NCBI GenBank assembly: GCA_022036555.1
Contig: CM039141.1
Location: forward strand, 13,925,498-13,989,497
Reading direction: 5' to 3'
Source: Microstegium vimineum
Taxonomy: Eukaryota > Streptophyta > Magnoliopsida > Poales > Poaceae
DNA length: 64,000 bases
Part shown: in pieces, positions 22,755-32,912 of the stretch
Position numbering within the stretch: position 1 is the first letter of the stretch
Layout: each line of letters begins with the position of its first letter
Position numbers and translations under genes: made by a program
Notes under the pieces: model-generated
Told to the model about the DNA's origin: nothing
Database searches by the model: none
The model's input: the letters and a program-made list of their open reading frames with translations, nothing else

Positions 22755-23428
22755 CTACGCAGGCACCGGCGGCTGTTCAGCAGCAGCCGCAGCCCAGCCG
22801 CCGCCACCCATCATGTCGCCGAAGAAGTCGATCACGATCTCGACCTCGTCCTGCATCTTCAGCTCCGCGGGCGTGTGCTCCCCTTTCAGCTGCTTGCCGT
22901 CGTACAGGAACTTGCCCGTGCCCTTTGTGACGTCCGGCACTCTGGCGTAGTAGGCGTTCATGAGGACCTGCAACTTCTGGGTAGTTCGAACTGCTATGAA
23001 CTTAAACGTGCGCCCCGCCCCGCCGTGTCCTGGTGCACGGCCGGCTTGATCACCGGCTTCCGGTCCACCACCTCCCCCGCGTCGACGCCGTCTGTTTTCC
23101 CTTCCAGATCCCCGAAAAAGTCGATCTGGTCGCCGGTCTTCATCCCGAGGTCCTCCGGCGTCTGCTCACCTTTCAGGCGCTTGCCGTCGAACACGAAGCG
23201 CCCCGCGCCGCGCGTGCCGGCCACGTCGTAGTAGCAGTCCATGAGGTCCTGCAGCTTGTCTGTCCTCCGCATGGTACGCGTGACGACACGCCGCTGGGTG
23301 TCCTGCACTTTTAGCGTCACGAGCATTACAGGCTTGACGAAGGGATTGACGCCCACCACCGCGGGCGCCATGGCGGCGACCAATCCGCGGTCTCCACCTG
23401 CTGCCCACCTCCGGCCAGGGGACGCCAT
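22755..23428 (-). pseudogene. DiSUMO-like (DSUL-type) two-domain gene, frameshifted between domains
   Basis: The ATG at 23428 opens a first SUMO-like domain (VKPVMLVTLKVQDT, RTMRRTDKLQDLMDCYYD, RFVFDGKRLKGEQTPEDLG, QIDFFGDLEG). An acidic linker follows, then DRKPVIKPAVH, and the frame stops at 22994. A second SUMO-like domain continues in another frame (QKLQVLMNAYYARV, KFLYDGKQLKGEHTPAELK, DFFGDMMGGGG) to a stop at 22755. Two head-to-tail SUMO folds match maize DSUL, which is needed for nuclei positioning and cell specification in the female gametophyte. Compared with the copy at 25699, the start of domain two has lost 15 bp (five residues of the first strand), and one further base near 23005. 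Diglycine follows domain two, not domain one. As assembled, only the first domain plus linker would be made. Confidence 0.78.
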
Positions 23429-23945
23429 GGCTGAAGCCTGATCGATCTCGTCAAGCCCAGGAACGTGCTTATATAGGATTATATTATAGGTTCTCACTAC
23501 TGTCCTCCCATGTACAGGACTCCTTCCAGGGATCGATTAGTGGGGTAACGAAGCGTCTCCGGCGGCCCGTTTGGGAGCAAGTGGGAGCGATTCGATGCGA
23601 GAAGAAGATAGTGCAGTCATGAATGCTTGTCCACGCTCTCTGTACAGTTTTGTACTACAGTAGTAAATCTCCAATCGCGTTTGAAACGGCTCATCAATCG
23701 CATCGGTGTCGGCCTGAGCCTGATGAATGGCATGCCACTCAACCGATCGACGGATCGAGCCGCGAGTTCGTCCTTGTCATCATATGAATGCCAGCAAGAA
23801 CAACGTTTTGCCTGCGTTTCTGTTTCTGGATCTAGAATTCAACACGGTCAACATTAGTACGCATGCGAAGTTTGCGCAAATGAAGAGTTCACACAAAAAA
23901 AAAATGCCTAAGCCAAAATAAAAATGTTTTTGCTTCATGAGACAA
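23429..23945. repeat. Duplicated 5' flank of the SUMO-like genes, copy 2
   Basis: It is homologous to 18360-18900, with the shared strings listed there. It ends near gcttcatgagacaaaat. The following 23946-25300 is AT-rich, with MITE-like strings around 24520-24760 (tccaacggttttgcaaatgg and related) and no supported gene. Confidence 0.8.
23469..23475 (-). promoter_or_regulatory. TATA box of the DiSUMO-like gene
   Basis: The minus strand reads cctatataagcacg. It lies only about 41 bases upstream of the ATG at 23428, against about 125 in copy 1, because roughly 85 bp of leader is missing here. The predicted 5' leader would be about a dozen bases. Confidence 0.55.
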
Positions 23946-25342
23946 AATTTCGCACCTTAAACCAAAAGTGTTTCAAGTCAAATTCTACATCGCTTCCAAA
24001 ATGTAATATCTGTCCTTTATATATTTTTTGTTCTTTCCTAATTAAGTTAAGTTTACCTAGCTTGTTTTGACAAAAGTTTATAGAAATGTCTACATACTTA
24101 TATCAAAATTCTACATGTAAAATAAATGCACTATATCATGACATGTATTCAATGGCCAATTCAATAATACTAGTTTGATGTTGTAGATATTTGAGCATTT
24201 TTCTTTATTTTTCAAACTAATATCCCAAAATTGTAAAAGTGTTCACTGGTTCAACGCACATGCTCAATTTCTACGTTTTTTTCTAAACCATCTCTATGAA
24301 TTAATTTATTCAGAAAAGGAGGAAGTAATAATGTCACTTCAATTCTACGTTTTTCTAGTACAAGATGGCTCATCTTCAATATTTTAGCTTTATTTTTTAA
24401 TCTGTCCATTCTTCAATATTTTGAGCATGTGAAGTTGGAATATTTTGAGCATATTTTTTTCTAGAATGGTTCGCCATCACAATCTTCCATCTAGTCCTCT
24501 ACCAGTAACAAGTAAAATGGTTGCCATGCATCGAACGAGCAATTCCAACGGTTTTGCAAATGGACTTTTGCATTCTTGTTTTTTGCAAAAAAAAAGTCTA
24601 AAAAACTCTTATCCAACGGTTTGACAAATGAACTTTGCATTTCGATTTTGCATTTTTTTTGGCAAAAGTAGAATTTGCGAAGTCCAATGAATATGACAAA
24701 TGTAAAAAGAGTCATCTCCAATGGTTTCCATTTTTCATTTGGCAAAACTAAATTGTACGCGCGAGGGAAATATCCCGCGAGGGAACGCGCGGGCATTGCC
24801 AAGCGAACTGCAGTTTGATATATGTCAATACACTGGTATCTTAAGTTAACAAAATCCAAGCTATTTGTCAACCGTTGATAGGAGATTTGTAGATTTTCAC
24901 AAAAACAAGAATGTCAAGCCTATTTGCAAAACGGTGGAGATCCTAACCGAGAGGAACGCGCTTGACATCGCTCCACCGTGTGTTTCTTTCCTATGTGCGC
25001 ATCTTCACCGCTCCCGCCGCAATCTTGGTCCAATTTTAGGTAATTGTCAAGTCAATTTGTTAAATCGTTGGAGATTGACTTTGTTAGATTTTTATATTAA
25101 AATACAATGTGACTTAACAAACCTTCAATTTTGCTAATCAAATCCTGAAAACTGTGAAGTTGGTTATTTGGGATCAATATTTTGGTTTAAGACTGTTAAA
25201 GAATTACATTTTATGTGTATAACAATTATCAAACTTGCATACAATATTAAACTTAGTCATAATACAACTTCATTTGCATAGCAAAATGTAAGATTTATTT
25301 TAGCATGTCCAACAAGATGCCATTAGCACAACACATGTCCAG

Positions 25343-25699
25343 CTACGCAAGCACCGGGCGTTCAGCAGCAGCAGCAGCACCGCCAGCAGGTCCACCGCCG
25401 CCGCCACCCAACAGCTCGGTGAAGAAGTCGATCTCGTTGCCTTCCTCCATCTCGAGCTCAGCAGGCGTCTGCCCGCCGCTCAGCCGCCCGCCGTCGTACA
25501 GGAACCTGCCCGTGCCGTACGTGACGTCCGGCACGCTGGCGTAGTAGGCGTCCATGAGCACCTGCAGCTTCTGCGTCCTTCGCACGGTGCGCTCCACCGC
25601 GCGCCCCTCCGTGTCCTGCACCCTGAGCGTCACGTGCACGCCCGGCTTGATCACCGGTTTCCGGTCCTCCTCCTCCTCCTCCGCGCCCGAGCACACCAT
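25343..25699 (-). CDS. SUMO-like protein 3, intact single-domain (second-domain type)
   Basis: An uninterrupted frame of 118 residues begins at 25699. A short acidic tail leads into DRKPVIKPGVHVTLRVQDT, the same linker and first strand found between the domains of the DiSUMO-like locus. Then come RTVRRTQKLQVLMDAYYASV, RFLYDGGRLSGGQTPAELE and NEIDFFTELL, the SUMO fold. A run of six Gly precedes a Pro/Ala-rich tail of about 20 residues, so a SUMO protease could expose a diglycine. Length slightly exceeds plant SUMO (about 100). It looks like a second domain that survived alone. No TATA box as clear as in the other copies is seen; tacataaa occurs near 25801-25808. This is the only one of the three loci with an intact frame. 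Confidence 0.82.
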   Translation of the reverse strand: MVCSGAEEEEEDRKPVIKPGVHVTLRVQDTEGRAVERTVRRTQKLQVLMDAYYASVPDVTYGTGRFLYDGGRLSGGQTPAELEMEEGNEIDFFTELLGGGGGGPAGGAAAAAERPVLA

Positions 25700-26247
25700 C
25701 GCCGATGAGGTCGTAGTCGTCGAACCGGTGTGGCGTGCCTGGATCGATCGGTAGCGTTCACCTTTGGCACCGAGGAATGGGCTGCCGTGTGTGTCAGTGT
25801 GTGTTTATGTAGGGCAATCCGGCTGTGGTTGATGATGAGCCGGGGATTCGCATCGTCATCGTCACTGCGCGCGTTTTTCATTTCTTGGTGCGCTGTGTGC
25901 AGCAGTAACTACGCGTGAACCGAAGCGACAAAGGTCGTTTCCATCCTTGATTGAGGTTCTGCTAAACATCTGAATTCTGTTCGACTCTGCGCTGGGCTGG
26001 GCTAGCACATAGCTTCAGGGGAAAAAAAAAGTAGCTGGACATATTGAGCAAACACTTCTGAACCTTGATACACATCTCCAGCTCAATGTTCTTCAGTAAA
26101 TTATCCACGCTCTTCAGTAAATCAACTGGCTTTATTATTATATACAGAAACAAAAACTTCACTGGACACTAACGTCGAATCTATCTTCCACAGAGAAAGA
26201 GAATTAACTGATCATCTTTTCACCATAAAAAAAAATGTTAAATCCTA

Positions 26248-26506
26248 CTCCCTCCATCCTAAATTGTAAGTCATTTCAAAAATCTTAGAGAGTCAAAGTT
26301 TCTCAAGTTTGATCAAACTTATATAACAATATAATAATATTTATAATGTTAAATAAGTATCATTAGATTCGTTATCAATTATATTTTCATAGTATACCTA
26401 TTTGATGTTATAAGTCTTTATAGTTTTGTCTATAATTCTTGATCAACCTTAAGATGCTTTGACTTTCAAGATTCTTAGAATGACTTACAATTTGAGATGG
26501 AGGGAG
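26248..26506. mobile_element. Stowaway MITE, complete reference copy
   Basis: The ends are ctccctccatcctaaattgt and acaatttgagatggagggag, with TA on each side (26246-26247 and 26507-26508). The element is 259 bp with strongly mirrored halves (agagagtcaaag and ctttgact). It belongs to the grass Stowaway class derived from Tc1/mariner elements. Confidence 0.9.
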
Positions 26507-26596
26507 TACTTCAGAGTTCAGACTCAACTCAGATTGCAGGCGTTGCGGATACAAGATTCAGTGACAAATCTCATGTTTGATACTCCTACATAGTAT

Positions 26597-26892
26597 GGGT
26601 GTGTTTAGTTCCCCCAACTTCCCAAACTTTTTATCACATTCTCATCACATCTTCATCACATCGAATTCCTATTCCCCATCACATCAAAATACCGACACAT
26701 ATATGAAGTACTAAATATAGATGAAATAAAAAACTAATTGCACAATTTTGTTGTACTTTACGAGACGAACATTGTAAGCCTAATTAATCAATGTTTGGAC
26801 AATTATTACCAAATAAAAATAAAATTGCTACCGTGTGACGTGACAAGTGCTACAAGATTTTTTTCATCCCATTTCCAGGATCTAAACACAAC
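26597..26892. mobile_element. MITE, about 300 bp
   Basis: The left end reads gggtgtgtttagttcc and the right end ggatctaaacacaac, an inverted pair. The interior contains acgagacgaacattgtaagc, a string typical of a common grass MITE. A related element lies at 57371-57613. It is close downstream of the TOC75 stop codon. Confidence 0.65.
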
Positions 26893-27709
26893 ATATATAT
26901 ATTTTTTAAAAAAACAGAGTGACAAATCACCACTCCTACAGGAAGCGGCATTCAAAACCTCTCGCCAAATCTCAGGAAGAAGGCTCCCGTGCCAGCATTG
27001 TGATCTGCAGCGTACTCCGCCCTCACAGCCCCAAACTTGACACCAACGCCATAGGAAGACCCATGGCCAGCGCGCCTGAAGAACTCTGTAGGGTTCCCCT
27101 TCACGTCCTTGGAGCTCCCGAGGTCAGTGCCATGCTCCGCAAATGCGTACACCTGCGTTTGTCTGTTCTTCACAGTGATGGGGACGCGCACCTCAGCGGC
27201 GACCTGCACGGATAAAATTTTGAAAACAAATCCGAAGAATAGCAAAAAAGAAAAACTCCCAGCATTATGACATGAACAGAGATGGAAATGACGTGTCATA
27301 GTTCAGGAGCGCCAAACCCCACAAGTGGACTGATACTCGCCTCAAGAAGATTTCTGGAAGCACCCAGTTCCCCCATGCCGTAGCCCCTTACGGAGTGAGG
27401 TCCGCCAAGTGCAAATGCATCATAGCTCGGCAGATCTCCAACACAGCCTGCGTAGCGACCGTGAAGTGCCAAAACAGCTGGTGGTGGCTTCCCAGCACCT
27501 TTCTCTTGCCTATTCAGATTAATAAACTTTGTCACCGTAAGCTGATGACGGTTGAAGATTGGGTTTTTGCTTCCGATGCCGAGACCTTGGTCCAACTGCA
27601 ACCAACAAGAAATTACTTCAACAGTATTTACTTTATTATTATGGAGAACTTTCTAAAAACACATGAAGCTATTAAACAAGAATTACTCCAGCTATCAAAG
27701 TTATATTAT

Positions 27710-27711
27710 AT

Positions 27712-27771
<60 letters not shown>
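27710..27771. repeat. (TA)n microsatellite in a TOC75 intron
   Basis: More than 20 TA dinucleotides run from about 27718 to 27771, preceded by imperfect attatatt units. It lies in the intron between exons 5 and 6. Length is likely variable between plants. Confidence 0.95.
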
Positions 27772-27779
<8 letters not shown>

Positions 27780-27799
27780 CAGGACTAGGGTCGGGGCTT

Positions 27800-27864
27800 T
27801 GAACCCAACGTGAATAGAACAAGCAAATCTGGAGTCAGACGCGCTACCATTGCGCCACGGATCC
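27800..27864 (-). pseudogene. tRNA-Trp(CCA) pseudogene in a TOC75 intron
   Basis: The minus strand starts ggatccgtggcgcaatggta, the acceptor and D arm of plant nuclear tRNA-Trp. It continues to gactccagat with anticodon CCA, then a T arm ttgttctattcacg and an acceptor ending gggttca. The 3' side of the anticodon stem and the variable loop have lost about seven bases, giving 65 instead of 72, so it cannot fold properly. It is in the same strand as the host gene. Confidence 0.85.
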
Positions 27865-27973
27865 GGTTCTCATGATATCAAAATTGTAGCATACCAACAA
27901 CAAAAAGGAAACTTCCCTTTGCCAAAAAAGTACGTACCTAAATTCTAAAGCGATTTCAGTAACAACATCTGTT

Positions 27974-28112
27974 AAAATGTGCCTAAACATTCAATATTAT
28001 GCACTGTGCAGAAGCCTCAATTGAAATGTGCCTAAACATTCAATATTATGCAATGTGCAGATGCCTCAAATGAAATGTACCTAAACATTCAATATTATGC
28101 AGTGTGCAGCAA
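27974..28112. repeat. About 49 bp tandem repeat, three copies, in a TOC75 intron
   Basis: Three successive copies of gaaatgtgcctaaacattca then atattatgca-tgtgcag occur, differing at a few bases. They lie in the intron between exons 5 and 6 and have no coding role. Confidence 0.85.
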
Positions 28113-31100
28113 TTGTGTAAAGATTCTCCCTTCGTCATTTTTCATGCAGTGAGCCAGTGAGGTACTGAGTAAATTGTGCTATGGAAATCAGACAAAATTA
28201 CGTGGAATATTTGCACACCTAGAATATACATCTGTTTCCAATTGTTGCACCATTTACGAACTCTGTATTGTCTCGAATTATATTAGCTTGTAGAAATGCC
28301 ATTCGATCAACACCAGTACCACTGAAGGTTGTGGGAGGTCCATCCATGCTCAAGGCGCCACCAGGCAATACTCGAGCACCATGTGTACATATGTTGTTGT
28401 CTTCATCGCGTGTTGTAATCTCCTCCACAACGAGCTCATATGTGAATTTGCTCTGCCTTGTGAGGTTCTGAGAATCCAAACAGTTTTTTCATGCATCTTT
28501 AAATAGCTGTTAATGAAAACCAAAAGATCTAGAAGGTAATATCAATCTATGCAAACCTCTGTTATAGTGGCTTTAAATCCAACTCTGTCGATCCAGATAG
28601 GTGGAGCTTCATCCATGTTGGGACCAGCAACGAAGACAGGGCTTAATTTCCTGCTGTTGAAGCAGCTAGCTTTGAAGGTGCGGTTTGTACTACGGTTCTT
28701 CACACCATCCAGATATGGATGTGCATACTCAACCCTGAACGAAAGATCACCCTAATACCCCCCACAAAGGAACATGGATAAGTACGTGTGCATTGAATGT
28801 CACTACCACAAGAGTGTGTGTAAATGGATTATGTTCAGCTATCTTAAAGACAAATTGCTTCAAAACAGTAGAAATATATGAATCTAGCTGATGTTTCCTA
28901 ATTATGCTACAAAGAATTTGAAGATGCAAAATTTGTCCAATGAATGTTCTGTTATGGCCAAACAGGGTAATATAATTGCTTCTTTCAGATTGTGGTAGAA
29001 TGAAAATCGATATCAGTGAGGTCTTGTATTGCAACGCATAAGATATATTCAACTAAGTTAAACATTACTCGCGGATGCTAGTTAAATCATGACTCGAACC
29101 AATATATGCAAGTTATAAATGTGTGTAGAAGTAGATTGCACACATCAAAGCAGAGAGAGAGAGAGAAAGAGGAAAAACACACTACCAACTCACCTGAGGG
29201 TTGAGCAAGTTGTTGGATGTAACAGAACCAACTAGAGATCTGTTTAAACCAGAGATGTTGCGGTGCTCAAACGACACAGTCCCGCCAGGTTGAATGGATG
29301 CCTAACAGAAAGTATCCACGGAATGCGAGGTTATGTCAGACCTCAGGCGGTTTAAAAAATGATACGTGGTTTATATTCATAAAAATATAAAATGTTGTAC
29401 AAAGTATTAAGTAAAGATTCTGCAGAGTAAGATATGTGTCACGCAACCAGAGTTGGCCGTCCTTGATGTCCAGGCACTATGCTCCACTCTGTAGTTACTT
29501 GGGCTGATTTTGGATCATGCTCCTTGAGTTTGATGTTAACCACTATACCCCCTTGTTTCGTCTCATCAGAGCGAGGAGTCAATTCTATATTTGAGAACAA
29601 AGACAGTGAATTGATACTTTGTAGAGCTTGTTTCCCCGCCCCAATGTTATAGATGTGACCAGGTCCAAGCTGTGCATAGTAAGAAAGACACAAGTCAAAC
29701 TATGTTGGTGTGCAATAGAATGTTTTGAAGGATCATAATTCGAATATTCAACCAATCAATATGGTGCATTAAACGAAAAACCATAGATTCATAGCCATCT
29801 GCAGTGGGAGTTCTAATTAACCGTGGAGGTAATAGTGATGTAATGTAAGCAAAATAACCCAAAATGTATATACCTGCTGGGGCAGCTCCCGGTCAATGAT
29901 GGCAATGTTAGTGTTTCCCTCTACGATATTGTCGAGCTTGTCGTGAAACTGGTACTCCACCTTGGTAATGTCCCCCTCTGCTACCTCGACGACAATCTCG
30001 TCGGAGTCGAGGTTGCCGAAGTTCTGCACCTGGGCGAACACAAAGCCCTCGTCGTGGTACCACTTCTCGACGTGATCCCTCATCCTTCGTAGCAGCCCGG
30101 CGGTCACCTTCTTCTCTTTCTTCACCATCCCCAGCACCTCCTGACGCACCGACTGCGGCAGTATGGACGGTTTGGCGCGGCGGATGCGCTGGTTGTAGTC
30201 GCGTTCCTGCCTGCGGAAGTAGTTCATCTTCTCCCTTTCCGTCATGTCCTCTTCAGGTCCATCACCAAGCGGCGCCATGAGCCCCACATTGACGAACTTT
30301 AGCCGTTTGGCGGCTCCAGGCCAGACGCTCTCAGCGTAGGTGACGGTGAGCGCGAGAGTGCCTTCCGGCTTGGGCTTGCCCTGGAGGCTGACCTGCTCGA
30401 ACATGCCGGAAGAGGTCATCGTCTGGAGCTCATCGTGCAGCTGCGACTGGGAGTACACGCCGCCGGGCCGAAGCGTGGTCATGTCGTCGAACAAGGGATT
30501 CTTCTCTCCGGCGCTGGCCCCGGTGCTGGCGCGGCGGTCGAGGAAGTTGAGCTCGGATACCTTGTACCTCTTCCTCCTGTCGAGCCTGGAGAGCGTCACT
30601 GGCGTGCGGGTGACCGGGAGCCCGTGCGCGTCCCAGTCCCTGGCCTGCGGCTTCCCTTCGTGGGCGCGCGCCACGCCCTTGGAGAAGATCCACGACAGGA
30701 AGCCGTCGTCGCCGCCGCCTCTGGAGCCCCATCCGCTGCCAAGGTCGCAAGCGGAGGAAGAAGAGGAAGTGGCGGCTGTGATGGCGGAGGCTAGGGCTCG
30801 GTTACAGGAACCTTGAGGTCGGGGATCGGCGACGGCGTTGGGTTGGCTGCGGGTGTTGAACCACATAGCGGCGGCGGAGAGGCTTGGCTTTCCTTGTTTC
30901 TGGTGTGCAAATCGATCGATTGAGCAACAAGCAAAATCATCAATCATCGATGTGCCCCGATCAAGCGTCATGTGTGTGCATGTGTGCCTTTTAAGGCCAT
31001 GATTCGAAGCCCAGTATTTGAGCCAAAACCTCTCTAAATATAGGCCTGACAAAACAAGTTCCTCAAGTTTTTTTTTGACAAAACACGTTTTACAACTTTA

Positions 31101-31628
31101 TACTAAACATAACATATTATATTTTCATTGCGTAGATCTAGCTACGAGAATTGAATTTTTTATTTTATGATTTTTCTATGATTTATTATGAATTTTCAAA
31201 GATTCAACTGAATTAAATAAAAAATGAAAAAGACAAAACGACCGTTAATATAGAATACCATTATCATTGTAGCAAAACCACTCTTAAAAGCCGCTCATGG
31301 ACGTAATATGAACGGTTATAAAAGTTAAGGAACGTGTTTTGTTTGGTTTTGAAGTTCATGAACATAAAGTAGGTTTTCGTAAAAGTTAAGGGATCTAAAG
31401 TGAACTTTTCCCTTTAGAAATTGCTGTTTGGAAGCCCAGTGAACTGACGAATTTTACGTTTGGTTTGGGCCAAAACCAGCAAAAAAAAGCGTGATCACCT
31501 CCGTCCCGAGAACAAATAAATTTTTGTGCAGCACTTCCCTGTCTACGCCCCTAAATGTAGATGCCACCATTAGGAAGAAAGTTCAACCATCATTGTTGCA
31601 AAGGAAAAGGTCCAGATTCTCCGTCATG

Positions 31629-32030
31629 TATAGCCAAAGTCGGTATAACTTCCTAAACTATAATAACTTGGTTCAATTTACCCCCTAAACTAACTTTAAT
31701 TTTAATTTCAAATTTTATAGGTAGTAGTGGACATCATAATGCATGTCAAAAAATATATTATAATTTTTTCATGGCTATTTATCATATAGTCTATTATCCG
31801 ATGATTAATTTATTATTGTATATCCTAACCTATTAAAATAAACAATGATAAAAATATGATTTATTTTCTAACATGTGTTATAAAAAAATTCATCTTAAAA
31901 CTCCATCATCGCATAGAGAAATAAAAAATATAAATTGTATTAGGGGGTAAATTGAACTAGATGACATATAAAATTTATAGGGTAAATTGAACCAAGTTAT
32001 AGTTTAGGGTTTATCAAGACTTTGGCTATA
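31629..32030. mobile_element. MITE with about 55 bp inverted repeats
   Basis: The left arm reads tatagccaaagtc then ctaaactata and acttggttcaatttaccccc. The right arm mirrors it, ending gactttggctata. The arms pair over about 55 bp with small gaps. Both ends abut TA. The interior is AT-rich and non-coding. Confidence 0.75.
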
Positions 32031-32396
32031 GTTGAGGGTAGTAATTTAGACCTTTTCCATGCTGCAATGCTGTGTGACTGTCTCTATGCTTCGATCCACA
32101 ATGACGCCAAGAAGCAAATAGCTCAATGTTTCAATATAATGGTCTCTTAGACCAGGTTCAATTGAGTTTCATCAAAGTTTCATAAGCATTGAATATGCTG
32201 ATATGTTACTATATTAATGAAGATTGAGATGATGAGAGTTTTATGGGAGTTGACATAGTTTCATGGGGATGAAACTCTCTTGCACTATTTTCAAAATATA
32301 ACTGTTTTGAAAATTGGGATATGAAACTCCCATTGAAGATGGCCTAGAGCAGTTTTGGTGACGCCATGAAGCAGAGGACGACCCACAATTTCATCT

Positions 32397-32658
32397 ATTA
32401 CATGCCACTTCATTCTAAATTATAAGTCATTTTGTTTTAAAAATCTAGGTGAGTTTAAACATCTTAAATTTCATCAAATTTATATAATAATATAATAATA
32501 TCAATTAAATATCATTATATTTTTTATCAATTATATTTTCATTGTATACCCATTTAATATCATATATTTTATAATTTTCTATATAATTTTTATCAAACTT
32601 AAGACATTTTGACTCTCCAAAACTTTTAAAATAAGTTATAATTTAGAATGGACGAAGT
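32397..32658. mobile_element. Stowaway-like MITE, eroded copy
   Basis: It shares aaattataagtcattt, tttttatcaattat, attttcattgtatacc and a right end (aatttagaatggacgaagta) with the complete copy at 26248-26506. Its ends are mutated. It lies just upstream of the DUF3615-like 5' fragment. Confidence 0.65.
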
Positions 32659-32912
32659 ACTTATTTAATATAGCACCACATTTAAAAATAATAGATCTTA
32701 TAAATTAGTGTTAATCTATATAATTAACTTTATAATTAATATATATGTTTAATATTCGTAATTAGTGTCAAATAAGTCGTGGCAGGGCTCACTTTGGTTG
32801 TGAAACAAACGCCCCCGTCCTGTTTCGCCTCCTCCTCCTCCCGCTACCCCGCCGCCGCCGGCGGTGCTTCGCTTCCCAAACCAGCGGATCGGAGGATAAG
32901 GGGAAGAGGACG

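Larger units (their letters stand above)
26952..30866 (-). pseudogene. TOC75 paralogue with an in-frame stop at an exon junction
   Basis: The gene encodes a homologue of TOC75, the Omp85-type beta-barrel that conducts precursor proteins across the chloroplast outer envelope. Exons on minus: 30866-29874, 29669-29448, 29301-29194, 28751-28557, 28467-28219, 27595-27341 and 27203-26952; about 757 codons. Residues about 70-330 carry POTRA-type sequence (RPGGVYSQSQL, KWYHDEGFVFAQVQNFGNL, VEGNTNIAI). The barrel follows (EYAHPYLDG, PPTTFSGTGVDRMAFLQANI, GGPHSVRGYGMGE) up to the terminal FLRFGERF. The last codon of exon 5 is TAG, where the family has Gln in FQ(V/L)DQGLG, so translation would end before the last two exons. 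The exon 6 donor is GC, not GT. The N-terminus lacks the long polyglycine of TOC75 transit peptides. Otherwise the frame is open, so the decay is recent or the stop is a base-call error. Confidence 0.9.

Noticed and set aside
27800..27864. Functional tRNA-Trp gene
   Set aside because: About seven bases are missing from the anticodon/variable region, so the cloverleaf is broken.
30340..30816. 158-residue plus-strand ORF
   Set aside because: It is the antisense shadow of TOC75 exon 1.
29817..31052. Start of the TOC75 copy at 31052
   Set aside because: The upstream in-frame residues look non-coding. The Met at 30866 begins a Ser/Ala-rich transit-like stretch and is preferred.
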